A stretch of 64,000 bases of DNA from Cannabis sativa (GCF_029168945.1 NC_083603.1:13826001-13890000), one strand, 5' to 3'; positions 23,761 to 36,989 are shown, counted from the first letter of the stretch. Program-made: numbers and translations. The notes: generated by a model from the sequence alone, not told the origin.

Positions 23761-26700
23761 CAAAAATGGGTTAAGAAAAATTGTCTAGCTGTTTTTTCTA
23801 ATAAAAGTGCTGCATCTCAAATGTGGTATTTTGGCAGTGGTTGCTCTAGACATATGACAGATGACAAGGATTTTTTGACTAATATTTGGCCTATGCAGTG
23901 TGGGGAAGTCACTTTTGGCAATGGCTTAGCTGGAAAAGTCGTTGGTATGGGAACTCTCAATTTTGAAGGGTTACCCAGGTTGAAAAATGTGATGTTAGTT
24001 GAAGGACTAAGGGCTAATTTACTTAGCATTAGTCAAATTTGTGTCCAAGGGTATTCTGTCTCATTTGACAGTGATCATTGCTATGTACTTAATGATGATA
24101 ATCAATGTATTTTTCAAGGAGTTCGATCCAATGATAATTGTTATACCCTAACTCCTGTGTTTACTTGTCATTCAACCATCAACAACACCACAGATTTGTG
24201 GCATGCCAAGCTTGGTCAAATTAATTATAAGAATTTGAAAAAATTGTCAAATGCAGGTATTGTTCGAGGTCTACCCAAGCTTGGTAAAGATAGTGTTGGT
24301 AAGTGTGAACCATGTCAACTTGGTAAACAATTAAAAATCACTCATAATCGCGTGTCTGATATCAATACCTCAAAAGTATTGGAATTGCTTCACATGGATC
24401 TTATAGGTCCAATTCAAGTTGAAAGTCTAAATGATAAGCGATACATTTTTGTTTGTGTTGATGATTTCTCTTGTTTTACTTGGGTAGATTTTTTAAGAGA
24501 AAAGTTTGACACTTTTGATGCCTTTAAAACTCTTTGTTTGAGATTGAGAGTTGGAAAAGGATGTAACATTGGGAAAATTGTTTGAATTCGAAGTGATCAT
24601 GGTAAGGAGTTTGAGAAGTCAGTGTATGATGATTTTTGTAAGTCGACAGGTATATCTCATGAATTCTCTGCTCCCAAAACTCCTCAACAAAATGGAGTTG
24701 TTGAGAGGAAGAATCGAACATTGCAGGAGATGGCAAGAGTGATGTTAAATAGCAAGAAATTGACAAAGCGATTATGGGCAGAAGCTATTAACACAGCTTG
24801 CTATATAATAAATAGAGTGTTTATTCGTCTAGGTACCTCAAAAACATCCTAAGAAATTTTGAAAGGTAAGCGTCCCATTGTAAGTCATTTTCATGTTTTT
24901 GGATGTGTTTGTTATGTTTCTAGAGATCGTGAGCATATTCATAAATTTGATGCTAAAAGTGATGTTTGTGTTCTTATTGGATATTCCTTAAACAGTAGAG
25001 CTTATCGTGTTTACAACATGAGAACTCAAACTGTTTTGGAATCAGCTAATGTGGTTGTTGATGATTTTAAAGATTTTTTAGAATTTTCCACAGAAGCCGA
25101 GATAGATAGCTTTATGGATACTCCACCAGAAGCAGCAAAAGTAGATTCTGATGCAGCAGAACTCAATTCTGACGATGCAAATGACGAATCGGCTGCTACA
25201 ACTAATACTGGAGAACCAGAATAGCCTATCTCGACTCATCCAAACATCATCACTGATTCTATCCAGAAGGAACCAAGCACCAAAGTTAAACTGAATCATC
25301 TTAAAGATCTTATTCTTGGAAATCCTGAAGAAAGCATGGTAACTCGAAGAATGTATGTTAATTTGATTAGCTTTGCTTGTTTTGTCTCACAATTTTAACC
25401 GAAAAATGTGAAGGAAGCCATGACTTTTGAAGAATGGCTCAATGCTATGCAAGAGGAACTCAGCCAATTTGTTCGCAACAAGGTTTGGATTTTTGTTCGA
25501 AGACCAAAAGGTATCAATGTGATCAGAACAAAGTGGATCTTTAAAAATAAAAGTGATGAGTTCGGTACAATTGTGAGGAACAAGGCCCGATTTGTGGCAC
25601 AAGGGTACACACAGGTAGAAGGTATGTGATTTTGATGAAACATTTGCTCCTGTTGCAAGATTAGAATCAATTCGTTTACTCTTGTGTATTGCTTGTATTC
25701 TTGACATTAAATTGTTTCAAATGGATGTAAAATCTGCATTCTCGAATGGTATTTTGAGTGAGGAAGTTTATGTTGAGCAACCAAAAGGATTCGAAGATCC
25801 TCAGTTCCCAGACCATGTGTACAAACTTGAAACAACTTTGTATGGTCTGAAACAAGCTCCTTGTGCATGGTATGAAAGGTTAACCCAATTTTTAATTTCT
25901 CATGATTATCAAAGAGGTAGTGTGGATAAAACTCTTTTCTTCAAACATATAAATTCTGATTTTATCATTGCTCAAATCTATGTTGATGATATAGTTTTTG
26001 GTTCTACATCTAACCATGAAGTGCAGGTGTTTGTTGATCAAATGAAAGTGAATTTGAATGAGCATGGTTGGTGAGCTTACTTTCTTTTTAGGTCTACAAG
26101 TCAGACAAATGGAAGGAGGTACATTTGTTTCTCAAAGTAAGTATGCTAAGAACCTTGTCAAGAAGTTTGGTCTTAAGTCGTCTAGCCGGTAAGTACTACT
26201 ATGAGCACAACTTTGAAATCGACTAAAGATGAGAATGGAGTAAATATAAACACTACTCTTTATCGTAGTATGATTGGTAGTCTATTGTATTTAACTACTA
26301 GTTGTCCTGATATTTGTTACAGTGTGGGAGTTTGTGCTAGATATCAAAGTAATCCTATGGAATCTCATGTATCTGCTATAAAAATGATTATTCGATATGT
26401 TAATAGTACTCTTGATTATGGAATTTGGTATTCTAAAGATACTAATTCTAACTTAGCTTGTTTTAGTGATGCAGATTGGGCAGGCAATGCTGATGATCGA
26501 AAAAGTACAAGTGGAGGTTGTTTCTTTCTTGAAAATAATTTAGTATCTTGGCACAGTAAGAATCAGAATTCTATTTCCTTGTCCACAGCCAAGGCTGAGT
26601 ACATTGTTGCTGGTAGTTGTTGTACTCAATTGTTATGGTTAAAACAAATGTTGATTGACTATGGATTTGAATTGGGTGTTTTAACTATCTTTTGTGATAA

Positions 26701-26974
26701 CACTAGTGCCATAAATATTTCCAAAAATCCTGTTCAACATTCTAGAACAAAACACATTGATATAAGACATCACTTTATCAGGAAACTTGTTGAAAATAAA
26801 TCTTTTCAATTAGAATATGTTGATACTGAAAAACAATTAGCTGATATTTTCACCAAGGCCCTAGACTCAAGTCGCTTTGACTCCCTCAGAAAATCTTTGG
26901 GAGTTTGCATTGTCCAATCTCTCTTGTTCATATGTTTGTACAATATTGTTAAGTTATTCTTTACTAGCATCTAA
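23761..26974 (+). pseudogene. SIRE element D pol: protease, integrase, RT, RNase H (decayed)
   Basis: Translation from 23761 gives WVKKNCLAVFSN, then the protease motif as WYFGSGCSRHMT, where the family has DSG: the catalytic Asp is Gly (GGC) here. Next come the pre-integrase zinc region (LWHAKLGQINY..CEPCQLGK, 24196-24330), the integrase core with HMDLIGP, SDHGKEFE and VVERKNRTL, RT with intact YVDD at 25979-25990, and RNase H (FSDADWAG..STSGGCFFL..SLSTAKAEY) to 26974. Lesions: stops at 24583, 24850, 25222 and 25396, and frameshifts near 25622, 26058 and 26187. Several stops look like C-to-T changes of CGA, CAA or CAG. Clearly inactive. Confidence 0.9.
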
Positions 26975-27947
26975 TCTTCTTTCATTCTAATTTGACAAAT
27001 CATGTTTATGCTTTTGGATTATAATTAGTTAGGATCTCATTCTTATCATACTTTTTGAGGTTGAGTTAAAAAGTTCATGTTACTTTTTTGTGTCTGGGAT
27101 TATATAATGTTTTCATACAGAGTTGAGCGATGGTTGTTTCAGTTACTTATTAAGTCCCTTGCTGGAATAGAGCTACCCATACTGAGGTGTGAAAGCCATC
27201 TTTTGAGTAAGCTGGAACATTGTAATTAGCAACTATGATGAGGATGCACTACCATAGAAAAGGGCTACCTTCAGTATGGTGTGATAGCATCCAGTTGCGG
27301 GATCAATTTGAAAAAGGCGAAAATGAAAAATCTTGCCAAGGACAATGATCCTATTTTCACTGCACACACTTATGTCTAACAAGTGTGTACAAGTTTGTAA
27401 GTCTCCTCTACTAAAATAAATTAAGAAATCCTAGTTCACAATTTTTAGTAACATGCATATTTTTTTCCTCAACATCTATTAAGTATGGTTTGGTCTTGAG
27501 ATACTAATTAGGTATTCTCTTTTGAAAGCATAACATGTATTTTTGTCATTTGTAATGATTTTTGATTAAATTTCTTGGTTTAGAATTTCTTATATTTATT
27601 GTACATATTTTATTTTATTTTGTTTTATTTTCAGTTCTTCAAAATTAAAAAAAAAAAAATAAATAAATAAATAGCAAAGAGAGGGAGGCATTGGTGACTT
27701 GAATCATGGGCTAAGGAAATTTGTGCTTAATTCGTAAGTATCAATATTTATTCTCCATTAATTTATTTTGATATGTTTCCATTTAAAGTTTGATATCTTA
27801 TTTATTGTATTTTGTCATTAATCTTGAAAGATTTTCTTAAATGGGCTATCTGTGGAAAATATTTTGTTATTTCTAGTTTTCCTTTATTTATTTTTTAAAA
27901 AAAAAGCGAAGGGAGAAAAACATAGTTTGGCAAGAGAGTGGGCGGTT
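26975..27947 (+). other. SIRE spacer between pol and env-like ORF, left part
   Basis: No ORF. Contains T-rich stretches and an A-rich run with (AAAT)n at about 27646-27674. It ends in CGGTT (27943-27947), duplicated at 41936-41940 after element C. Confidence 0.6.
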
Positions 27948-29639
27948 TGTTGGAAATTATTTTACCAGGATCTAGATTTACTAACAAGTATGTTGGATTA
28001 ACAACCTAATATGAATTCTAAAACAATGAAAATAAACACATATAAAGTTAGAAAACCTTACAGTGGGTGCAGCGGAATAATATGACTCCTTCCGTTCAGA
28101 TCTCTAGCCCTTGATTCCTTTCTGTAGCAGAGCATCACCAAGATCTGAACCTAGCTCTTCTTTTCTCCTTCTTTGATGCAGAAATTCCATAGTCTTACAT
28201 ACTATGATTGAGGTACCACTTGATGTGTGTGGGCACTACTCATCTCACAAGGATTTCGAATTTTTCTCTCTTTTCTCTCTTGAATTTCGTGGCATATGGC
28301 TTACTAGAGAAGAGAACAAAGGTTGCTTTATATAGGGAGAAGGGAGAGCACAACTTTCCAAATAAAACAGTTTCCTTAATTACTGTGTAATCAATTAACT
28401 GTCTTATTTAGTGTGATCAACCACTTTCCTATTTTTGCTAGGCTTTGATTAGCAATTACATGACAATTAAAATTGAAAATAATAATTGGGAAACACACAA
28501 AGAGGTGCCGACCATAGGGTGATATGGGCCTCACATGGAATTTTGCAATTTCCCCAATTTTATTTCTATTTCTCCAAAAATGCCATTTTTCCAATTCTAA
28601 TCATTTAAATGCCAAAACTAATTATTTAATAACTAAAATAGATTATTAAATAATATTGTCATTTAAAATAATTATTAATTAGACATACAAAGTCTCTTAA
28701 TTAATAATTAAACCTAGAAACCCTTTTCTTTACGATTTCATCCTTAAACTGTGAGAATTCATAAAGTAGACATAGTCTAACTTTTAGAATTATAATTGAT
28801 TAATTAAAATCAATTAACTGAGTCTTACAAGCAGTATGGTCTCAACTAGTATGGGGACCATGGGTCTATATAACCGAGCTTCCAATAAGTCGAATCAAAT
28901 TTACCAAGTAAATTCCCTAACTTATTAATTCCTCATTGATTCCACACTTAGAACTTGGAATTGCACTCTCAGTCATATAGAAACGCTCTATATGTTCCAC
29001 GATATAGACGTGTCATTAGTTATCCATTGTTATAACCCTAATGTGATCAATGATCCTCTATATAGATGATTTACACTGTACAGGGATTAAATTACCTTAA
29101 CAAAACTAGGCTTAACTAACAAATCAAAGAACACGAGTAACACTCTTGAAATTGAGCCTAACCATATCAGGATTGAGATCATTTGATCTAGGATCAACAG
29201 GTGATATTGAATTGAATAGATATTACGGTAAGTTTTAACATATCTAATCAAAGTTCAATATCGGTCCCTTCCGATGTATACTCCATACATCCGATACTGG
29301 TAAACTTTGCCAATGTCCTGGAAAGGACATAACACTTTTCCAAGGTGTAAGAATACCTATCGCTGATTATACCATGTCAGTCTAAATCCAGTGTTCTGAC
29401 AAATCAGCGAATAAACTTTTGAACATATGATTAAGATTATATTCCACTGTGCTGACAACACTATAATCTTTAACCAAACCCATATGTTCTGGACTTAAAA
29501 AGAATTCATACATTATATACACATATAATCATGAAATAAATCATGTGAACCATGCAACATAAAATGTTATTTCTGATCTTTATTAATAAGTAAATCTGAT
29601 TATATGAAATGAGTTTTATTTAGGGCATAAAACCCAATA
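27948..29639 (-). repeat. 3' LTR of element C
   Basis: Starts TGTTGGAAATT and ends ACCCAATA, a point change from the family end CCAACA. It lacks a stretch present in the right LTR (equivalent to about 41178-41400, near the CACCCTACAATG block), a deletion at about 29098. The minus-strand TATA candidate CTATATAAAG lies near 28330-28340. ORFs here are not genes. Confidence 0.88.
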
Positions 29640-29654
29640 AACTCCCACTTGCAC
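29640..29654 (-). other. Polypurine tract of element C
   Basis: The minus strand reads GCAAGTGGGAG directly before the 3' LTR, a typical Copia polypurine tract. Confidence 0.75.
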
Positions 29655-31782
29655 TAATATAAAACAAAAAGTGCATTTCAAATAATCATTAACACCATGA
29701 TATACCAATCAAGTGTAATAGTAGTAAACTCCTCGTAATAGGATCTGACAGGTTGAATTAACAACAACCTTTTCTCCACTATTACTTTCCCTTAATCACA
29801 AAATCCTTGATATTGTGAAATTCCTCTCTATATGTCTACTCTCTTGGGATACTGGATTCTATACTTTCGGGCAACTACTTCTTGGTTATTCAGGAAGTAA
29901 CCCTAGTAGTTAAGGCAAATTGGAACAGTGCCACAAATGTATAGAACTTTCCTTAGACTGAATAAGTATCTTTCCTGCAACTTTTAACATTCAGTCTCTT
30001 TCTGGTAGACCAAGAGATTTTAGATAGGTTTTTACACTTCTCCAAAATCACTACTCCATCCCCAAAGTAATCACCATCTCATCAGCAGACTTTCTAGCAC
30101 ACAGGCAAGTCTTGAAATCTGATGTGGTGTAGTCTAAGAGTTTCAAAACCACCCTTATTGACTAACATATAGTTCCTCTTCTTAATCTTAAGATTTACTT
30201 GACTGTCTTCCAATGTTCCTCTCCTGGATTAATCTGATACCTACTCATTACTCCCACTCAACAGCAGGTGTTTGGTCTAAGGCATGCATATTAAAGCATA
30301 TCTGAGACCTCTCACTGTTGACTTAAGAAATTCTTTCATGGCTTTACCTTCTCTGGAATAGTTGATACTTTTCCTTAGATAAATATAATCTATGCTTAGA
30401 AGTTGTGAAGCTTCTATAGATTGCCATTGGAAAGAAAATGCTCCAGCATCTTACTAAAGTAAGTTGCTTGCATTAGAGTAAGTAATTACCAGGTATACCA
30501 CAAGCCATAGGTTTAGATAAACTCAAACCTATAATACTAGGAACAGGAAGTTTTGTTAAGTCCATTGAATAGACTTATTAACGAAAATTTCCTTTCATGT
30601 CCTTGTAACAGAAAACTTTAGGCTACTCCATGTGAATGGATCAAACCATAGTTCTATTGGCTTTCTTCTTAGTTTCTTATCTTGACAATCCATTACTTGT
30701 TTAAACTCACAATGGATTTTAATCACTAGTGTCTTCCAAGTCATGAGAAGGTGAGTTCCTAGAAACTCTCCCACTACAACAAGGTACCCTGAATTATGTC
30801 TAAGAAAACTAAATGGTATTGACCTCTTCGGTTGTGTTAAGACAACAGAGGTAGTGGGATCATCTTGCAAAATAAGATGATAGAACACTTTTGGAATCAA
30901 GAAAAAATGTCTCCTTTATTTGCTACTTTATTTTCAGACTTAGTCATTTTCTTAGAAAAGTAGTATTTGTTTAAACAAACACTTTCTTATCTAATGACTA
31001 CGGGATGGTCCACCCCTAATCACTTAGAATAGCTAACAAAGATGCAAACCAGGGTTAGCAGTTCTAGCTTTTCTTAAGATATCGATTAGGTCATCCATGA
31101 ATCTAGTAATGATTTACATTAAGTATACAACCATTACATCATTCTGAAATTTTATTACCATAGAAGGATTTAGGCAACGACTAGTAACTAATCATCAATA
31201 TGCAACTCGAATTTCTGGAGAGGTAAGTTTGGATATAATTCAAAAAACAAATTAATGATCTTTGAACTGCATATCTACTAACTTTTTCTCCACCCCTATC
31301 AGTTCGCAAGATCTTTAACCACTTACCTTCACCATTGATAGAAATTCATGAAATTTTTCAAACATTTCAAATTTCTTTTGCATAAGGTAAAATCTAGAGT
31401 GATCGTTTTAAGAATACAACGATAACTCATATCCACCCCTGAATGTACATCCATCTGCAAATGAGATGAAATTACTTTCAGTGGATATAGGCATATTAAC
31501 TCTTTGCAGAGAATTATCTTGTCAAAACCACTATGGACAAGATACAAATGCCATAGATTTATAAAATATGGTTGTATCTTTTGATGACTTAGGTTAGTTA
31601 CATCAAAGAGTTCTTAGAATAGTGCAAGTGGATTCTGGTCACAGAATACTAAACTCATACAGTTTAAATCCATTGAAAGAAAATGGTTATAAAACACTTG
31701 TGAAAGTGTAACTGTATAATTAGTAACTCTTTCTTGGACCACCACTACTAATCTAACTCTACGATTTGCCTATACAAGTAGG
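29655..31782 (-). pseudogene. Decayed Copia pol (RT/RNase H) of element C
   Basis: No long frame survives, but the minus-strand translation in mixed frames gives recognisable Copia pieces: GEEHWKTVK near 30190-30230, followed by a threonine/leucine-rich RNase H lead-in; ADEMVITLG near 30060-30090; and RT-like pieces around 30600-30850. The order is right for RT followed by RNase H before the polypurine tract. Stops and indels occur every few codons. The lineage within Copia is uncertain. ORFs at 30595-30900 and 31329-31547 are out-of-frame coincidences. Confidence 0.55.
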
Positions 31783-33918
31783 AGATATCTAACATTGAGG
31801 ATTTATATCATTTAGGGATAGAATTCCGGGAATATAATCATATGCGTCATCTAATTTCTTAAGAGAAAATAAGACTTTATATGATTTATAGACCATTCAT
31901 CCAATGATATGTCATTAAGCTAATTCGAAATGAATAAGCTAAGAGGAATTAGGATAATTTCGTTTTAAATAAGAATCCAACGATGCTCCGATTAGCGAGA
32001 GTCAAAGTAATCTTATTTATACAATCTTCTTATTTCATATTGTAAAACACTAGTCTAAGGTGTCATCAATTGATGAACAGCTAGATGTTGCATATACAAT
32101 ATTTATCTTTCGAGATCTAACACTATTATGTTAGTCTAATGGTGAAAATCCATTAGGGATTTATCTCATTAGAAAAACAAATCAAGTTAGACCAACAATG
32201 AAGATTCGAAATTAAACTACAATTTAATAACAGAAAATAAACATGTTTCATACAAATTCATACACAATTCAGAAATTATGAAGCACATAGCAAGTAGGAA
32301 TGACAAGTGAAAATACTAAAACATACAATCCTAAATAATTTCCAAGGTTTTCAACAAACTGATATCAGTGTCCCGTTTAGGCGAGAGTCAAAGCTACCAT
32401 TCATTGAATAGAGTTGTCAGCTCATCTAAAATGTCAAACATTCTAGCAACCTTTTATTCGATCAAGATTGAAATTCGCGTTGTCCCGTTTAGGCGAGAGT
32501 CAAGGCTATTCTATCTTATGAGCTTCCACCATTGTTTCATATTCTTGCAAGTCTTATACAGTCGCCACCATTACGGTGGTCATAAACTATATAAAAAAAC
32601 TTACAAGATTACTTATCTTTCGAGATTAAACGGTGCTAACTTGCTAATGAACGTTCCTCCATTAGGGAGGATTACTCACTAAAACAATAGCTATGTAAAA
32701 CCAACAATGGAGATCGAATATCCTTATAATAATAAAGCTCATTGTTTAATGAAGGGTTGTATTTTCTTCTAATATTGATTTTAATCCATTTATTTTAAAT
32801 ATATATTTATTTAATTAAAATTTCCAATTTAGAATGAAAAATTCCAAATATAAATTTTAATTTAATATTTATAAATTATACTTAGATGGATATGAAAATA
32901 ACGTGAATTATTTCCATCTTAGTAATAATTTCCATAAATATTTAGAAAATTATTCAATTTAAGTTGTTTCAAAATTAATATAAATTAGTTTACAACATAA
33001 ATTTAATTTTCTATAAATATATATTGCATTTTCGAAAATGCTTTAAAATAAAATAAAAATAAATCCTGGAAAATTACCTTAATTTTATGTTGGCCCAAAA
33101 TTAATAAAAATTAATTTTCAACAAAAAATATAATTTTCCTATTTAATTAAATATCTAAGAAAAATATCAAATATTTAAGTATCGTGATTAAAAAATCAAC
33201 TTAAATATTAATTTTCTATTTAATTAAATACACTAGAAAAATACTTCAAGCAAAACAGATAATATCTATCTAGACTTTCATAGACTAATTAATCCAATTT
33301 CTAATTATAATATATTTTAGTTCATTTATTTTAATTAATCATTAAATGAAAAATCAATGATTTAAGTTGGTCCAAAATTAAATAAATAATTTTCAACTTT
33401 AATATATTTTTCAAATAAAATGCGAAATTTCTGCATTAAAGAAATGCAATTTCAAAATTTTAGGAAATGATTAATAAAATAAAATAAAATATATTTTGAA
33501 AATTATTCAAACTTAAGTTATTCTGAAATAAGATTCCAAACTTAAAATAATTTTCAACTTTAATTAAATAACATGAAAATAACAATATTAAAGTATCATG
33601 ATGAAAATCAACTTAGATATTGAAATTTTCAATTTAATTAAATGTATTAAATTCAAGAAATAAATAATTAAGTAAAGAGGAAACTTAATTATTAATTCTA
33701 GTTTAATACTAGGAAAATATTCTAAACTTAGATTGTACCAAAATTAATTAGGAAACAATTAATTTAACAATCTATGATATTTTCCTATTTAATATTAGAA
33801 ATAATAACTAGTACGGGAAATAACTATCTAGAATATATCATTGACTAAGTGTTTTTCTAAAATTAACTTTAAAATATTACATGAAAAATAAATTTCATAT
33901 ATTTTAAAAGTTAATTAT
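31783..33918 (-). repeat. Conserved non-coding interior shared by elements C and B
   Basis: Aligns by eye with 9111-11848. It contains CGTTTAGGCGAGAGTCAA near 32372 and 32485, a related GATTAGCGAGAGTCAA near 31990, and then AT-rich sequence. No ORF. Confidence 0.7.
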
Positions 33919-33923
33919 GTTGC

Positions 33924-34356
33924 TGTAACATCCCCGCTTCAAGCCTCCATTGGGCCCTTACACCCACGGAATAATGGCTCTTATACACGAGTACGTCACT
34001 CTGGCTGCTTCATGGACTGATGACTGGCCCTACAGACCAACACGAGTGTTTTCAGCGTGCTTTGTCCTCACTCACACGCATCATGGGAAAACTTCCCAGG
34101 AGGTCACCCATCCTTGAAATTGCTCCAGGCCAAGCACGCTTAACTGTGGAGTTCTTTCGAGATGGGCTACCGAAAAACAAGATGCACCTTGTTGATATAG
34201 GTAGTACCAATCAATCCATTTAAGCTCTCTTCAACTATGTAGTCCCATACCTACACAGTCTTTGAATCATCCCACTTGACCTTCCCCAGGCGGTGTGGGA
34301 TTGCACAGCTTACCCGGTATTTCCCCTTACGGATCACGGGACTACTGACTGTCACA
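33924..34356 (-). repeat. Cassandra LTR (left copy; 3' LTR)
   Basis: TGTAACATCC to GACTGTCACA. The 5S-like internal control region spans about 34091-34150 on the minus strand. The 67-codon ORF at 34020 is an artefact duplicated at 34525 because both LTRs contain it. Confidence 0.93.
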
Positions 34357-34428
34357 ATCACCCCCCCTTATGGGGTCCGACGTCCTCGTCGACCACACTT
34401 CCGGCTGGGTCAAGGCTCTGATACCATT

Positions 34429-34861
34429 TGTAACATCCCCGCTTCAAGCCTCCATTGGGCCCTTACACCCACGGAATAATGGCTCTTATACACGAGTACG
34501 TCACTCTGGCTGCTTCATGGACTGATGACTGGCCCTACAGACCAACACGAGTGTTTTCAGCGTGCTTTGTCCTCACTCACACGCATCCTGGGAAAACTTC
34601 CCAGGAGGTCACCCATCCTTGAAATTGCTCCAGGCCAAGCACGCTTAACTGTGGAGTTCTTTCGAGATGGGCTACCGAAAAATAAGATGCACCTTGTTGA
34701 TATAGGTAGTACCAATCAATCCATTTAAGCTCTCTTCAACTATGTAGTCCCATACCTACACAGTCTTTGAATCATCCCACTTGACCTTCCCCAGGAGGTG
34801 TGGGATTGCACAGCTTACCCGGTATTTCCCCTTACGGATCACGGGACTACTGACTGTCACA
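34429..34861 (-). repeat. Cassandra LTR (right copy; 5' LTR)
   Basis: Same length and ends as the left copy. The 5S-like region is at about 34596-34655 on the minus strand and is the presumptive promoter of the element. Confidence 0.93.
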
Positions 34862-34866
34862 GTTGC

Positions 34867-36608
34867 TAATTCAATTTTAATTAGGTTAGACTAATATAAT
34901 TAACCTAATACAATTATTTAAATAAGGCAAATGGGCCTTCACAATTGGGGTAGTTCATGTGAGGGGGAGCTGGGTTCAGTATGTCTTACCCACTTCTCTG
35001 GCCCCCAACTCTCACACAAGGCCCAAAAGAGAGGAATTTAACCTTAAAATAAACAATTGTTATTCATTGAATAAGCCCAAATCTAATTGGGCCTAAATAA
35101 ATTTCCTTTTGTCAAAATTTATTTTAGCAACCTAGTCCATTTACTTAGTAAAAACTTAAATGGGCTTCCTATATGCATCTAAGCCCAAAAGCAAACATAT
35201 AGGCTCACACAGGTCAAATGATTTGGATGGACCCTATCATGTTACTAGGTTTACACAGATGAAAGAAGTACAAAATTTACCTGTTACAAATTATTTATAA
35301 GATCTATCGTCAATTGGACTATGATTAAAATCAGATCATTGGATCATGATCTGTCAACAAGTTAATCATAGCAATTTAGATCAGATAAATAATAGGTTTG
35401 TTAAAAAGTTTTGAATAAACAATATAAATAAGCAAACATTGTCCATGTAACAGATGTGAATCAAGATATTAATATAATTAAATTATTATTCTTAAACTAA
35501 CCAAATAAAGGAAACTAATTTTAAAATATCTAGGTTTATTTGAATCAAATTAAATATCTAATAAGATCAATGATTTGAAAGGAAAGAATCTTCAATATCA
35601 CTTTCAGATCTTATAATTTAATAAAATAAACCAATTTTAAAATAGATTTGGTTAGATAATTATTATTTTAGGAATAAAATAATAAATGAATAATAATTAC
35701 CATAATTATATGTCAAAGTATCTGAAATTAAGCAATATTCAAATCTCTACAAAAATATCTATGTTATTTAAATATTTAAGATATGATTTATAAATTTTTA
35801 ATAAGGAAAAAATGATATATATAGAAAAAATATCATTTTTATACTTATAATTTATAAATAATTAAATATTTAACAAAATAACAAATTTTTGAATTTGAGA
35901 AATATTATGGTAAGTATATCTATAAAAATATCTATGTTAATTTCAAATTTATTAATTATTTAATTTGTCATATAAGATAATTTTAATATAATATTTTAAA
36001 TAAAAAGACAAAGTTATCTTTTAATTTAAATTATCTTAAATATCAAAATATCTAATCTTATAATTAAATAATAAATAAATATTAAAGAAGTTAACAAATT
36101 TTTAAATCTGACCATAATAGGAAATATTTAAAATTGAAAACATTCCAAAATAGAAATATTTAAAAAATTGGAAAAATTCCAAATTGAAAATATTTAAAAT
36201 TGGAAATATTTTAATTTAGAAATATTTAAAATTGGAAAAATAAATTTTGGGAAACAATCCCATGAAAAAATTGGATTTTTGGGGAAAAAACCTCAAAAAA
36301 TCGCAATTTGTGGGGAACTGCCAGGATAGGCTGCATGTAGCAACCATGATTTCCAATCTTCCAAAATTCATATCTTTCTCAATTTTTATCAGAATCGAGT
36401 TCCGTAAAAAATAAAATTGCTTAATTTTTCACAAGGAATCAAAATAAAATATTTTCAAAAATATAAAAAATATTTTTCATGCAAAACGAAACTGTACAAC
36501 ATATACATTCATCAACTAACACATAAACAACATGAAACCATCCAAATCAACACAGAACATGACAATCATCGTTTTAATTCATATTACATGAAAGTAAATC
36601 ATTACCAT
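34867..36608 (-). repeat. AT-rich non-coding interior of element C, 5' side
   Basis: Continues the block shared with B, including the GC-richer island GCAAATGGGCCTTCACAAT (from 34924) that matches 11912. From 35450 to 36300 it is almost pure A/T. No gene. Confidence 0.7.
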
Positions 36609-36621
36609 GGCTCTGATACCA
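36609..36621 (-). other. Primer binding site of element C (tRNA-iMet)
   Basis: The minus strand reads TGGTATCAGAGCC, two bases inside the LTR end. Confidence 0.9.
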
Positions 36622-36868
36622 GTTGTTGGAAATTATTTTACCAGGATCTAGATTTACTAACAAGTATGTTAGATTAACAACCTAATATCACTTCTACAAT
36701 GTAAGCCTTTAGCTTCCCTTTTTTCAACCCAATTTATAAAAAGGGAAGCTAAAGGGGGTGAAAATATCTGCATTGACATTTAGAGGCGGTTTTTTGGTAA
36801 AAACCGTAGGTATAGAATGTATATATATCTATGCCGTCGGTTGGGGTTGGGGAAAATCAGGGTTTTTT

Positions 36869-36989
36869 TATATAACCCTATGGCGTCGGTTATTAGGTAT
36901 TAACCGACGCCATAGGTGCCACCTTTATTCAACACGTGGCACCTATGGCGTCGGTTAATACCTAATAACCGACGCCATAGGGTTATATA
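36869..36989. repeat. 54-bp perfect inverted repeat in the CACTA subterminal region
   Basis: Arms 36869-36922 and 36936-36989 are exact reverse complements around a 13-base loop. Each arm holds GGCGTCGGTTATTAGG and its near-inverse, so the arms are themselves partly palindromic. Confidence 0.93.

Larger units (their letters stand above)
33924..34861 (-). mobile_element. Cassandra TRIM retrotransposon (5S rRNA-derived LTRs)
   Basis: Two 433-bp direct repeats (33924-34356 and 34429-34861) flank only 72 bases, which hold a primer site TGGTATCAGAGCC (minus strand, 34414-34426) and a purine tract GGGGGGTGAT. The flanks carry GTTGC at 33919-33923 and 34862-34866. The LTRs carry 5S rRNA gene sequence on the minus strand: the A-box region CAGTTAAGCGTGCTTGG and the C-box region GGATGGGTGACCTCCTGGGA. 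That is the hallmark of Cassandra, a non-autonomous TRIM with a Pol III-type promoter. I see three substitutions between the LTRs, so it is young. Element B has the empty site at 11849-11853. Confidence 0.95.

Noticed and set aside
30595..31547. ORFs of 101 and 72 codons in element C
   Set aside because: They lie out of frame with the decayed Copia pol recognised there.
34091..34195. A functional 5S rRNA gene
   Set aside because: Only internal-control-like parts match, the 3' third is disrupted, and the sequence sits within paired LTRs; it is Cassandra.
34020..34728. Two identical 67-codon ORFs (34020-34223 and 34525-34728)
   Set aside because: They are the Cassandra LTR read on the non-transcribed strand; duplication reflects the two LTRs, not a gene family.
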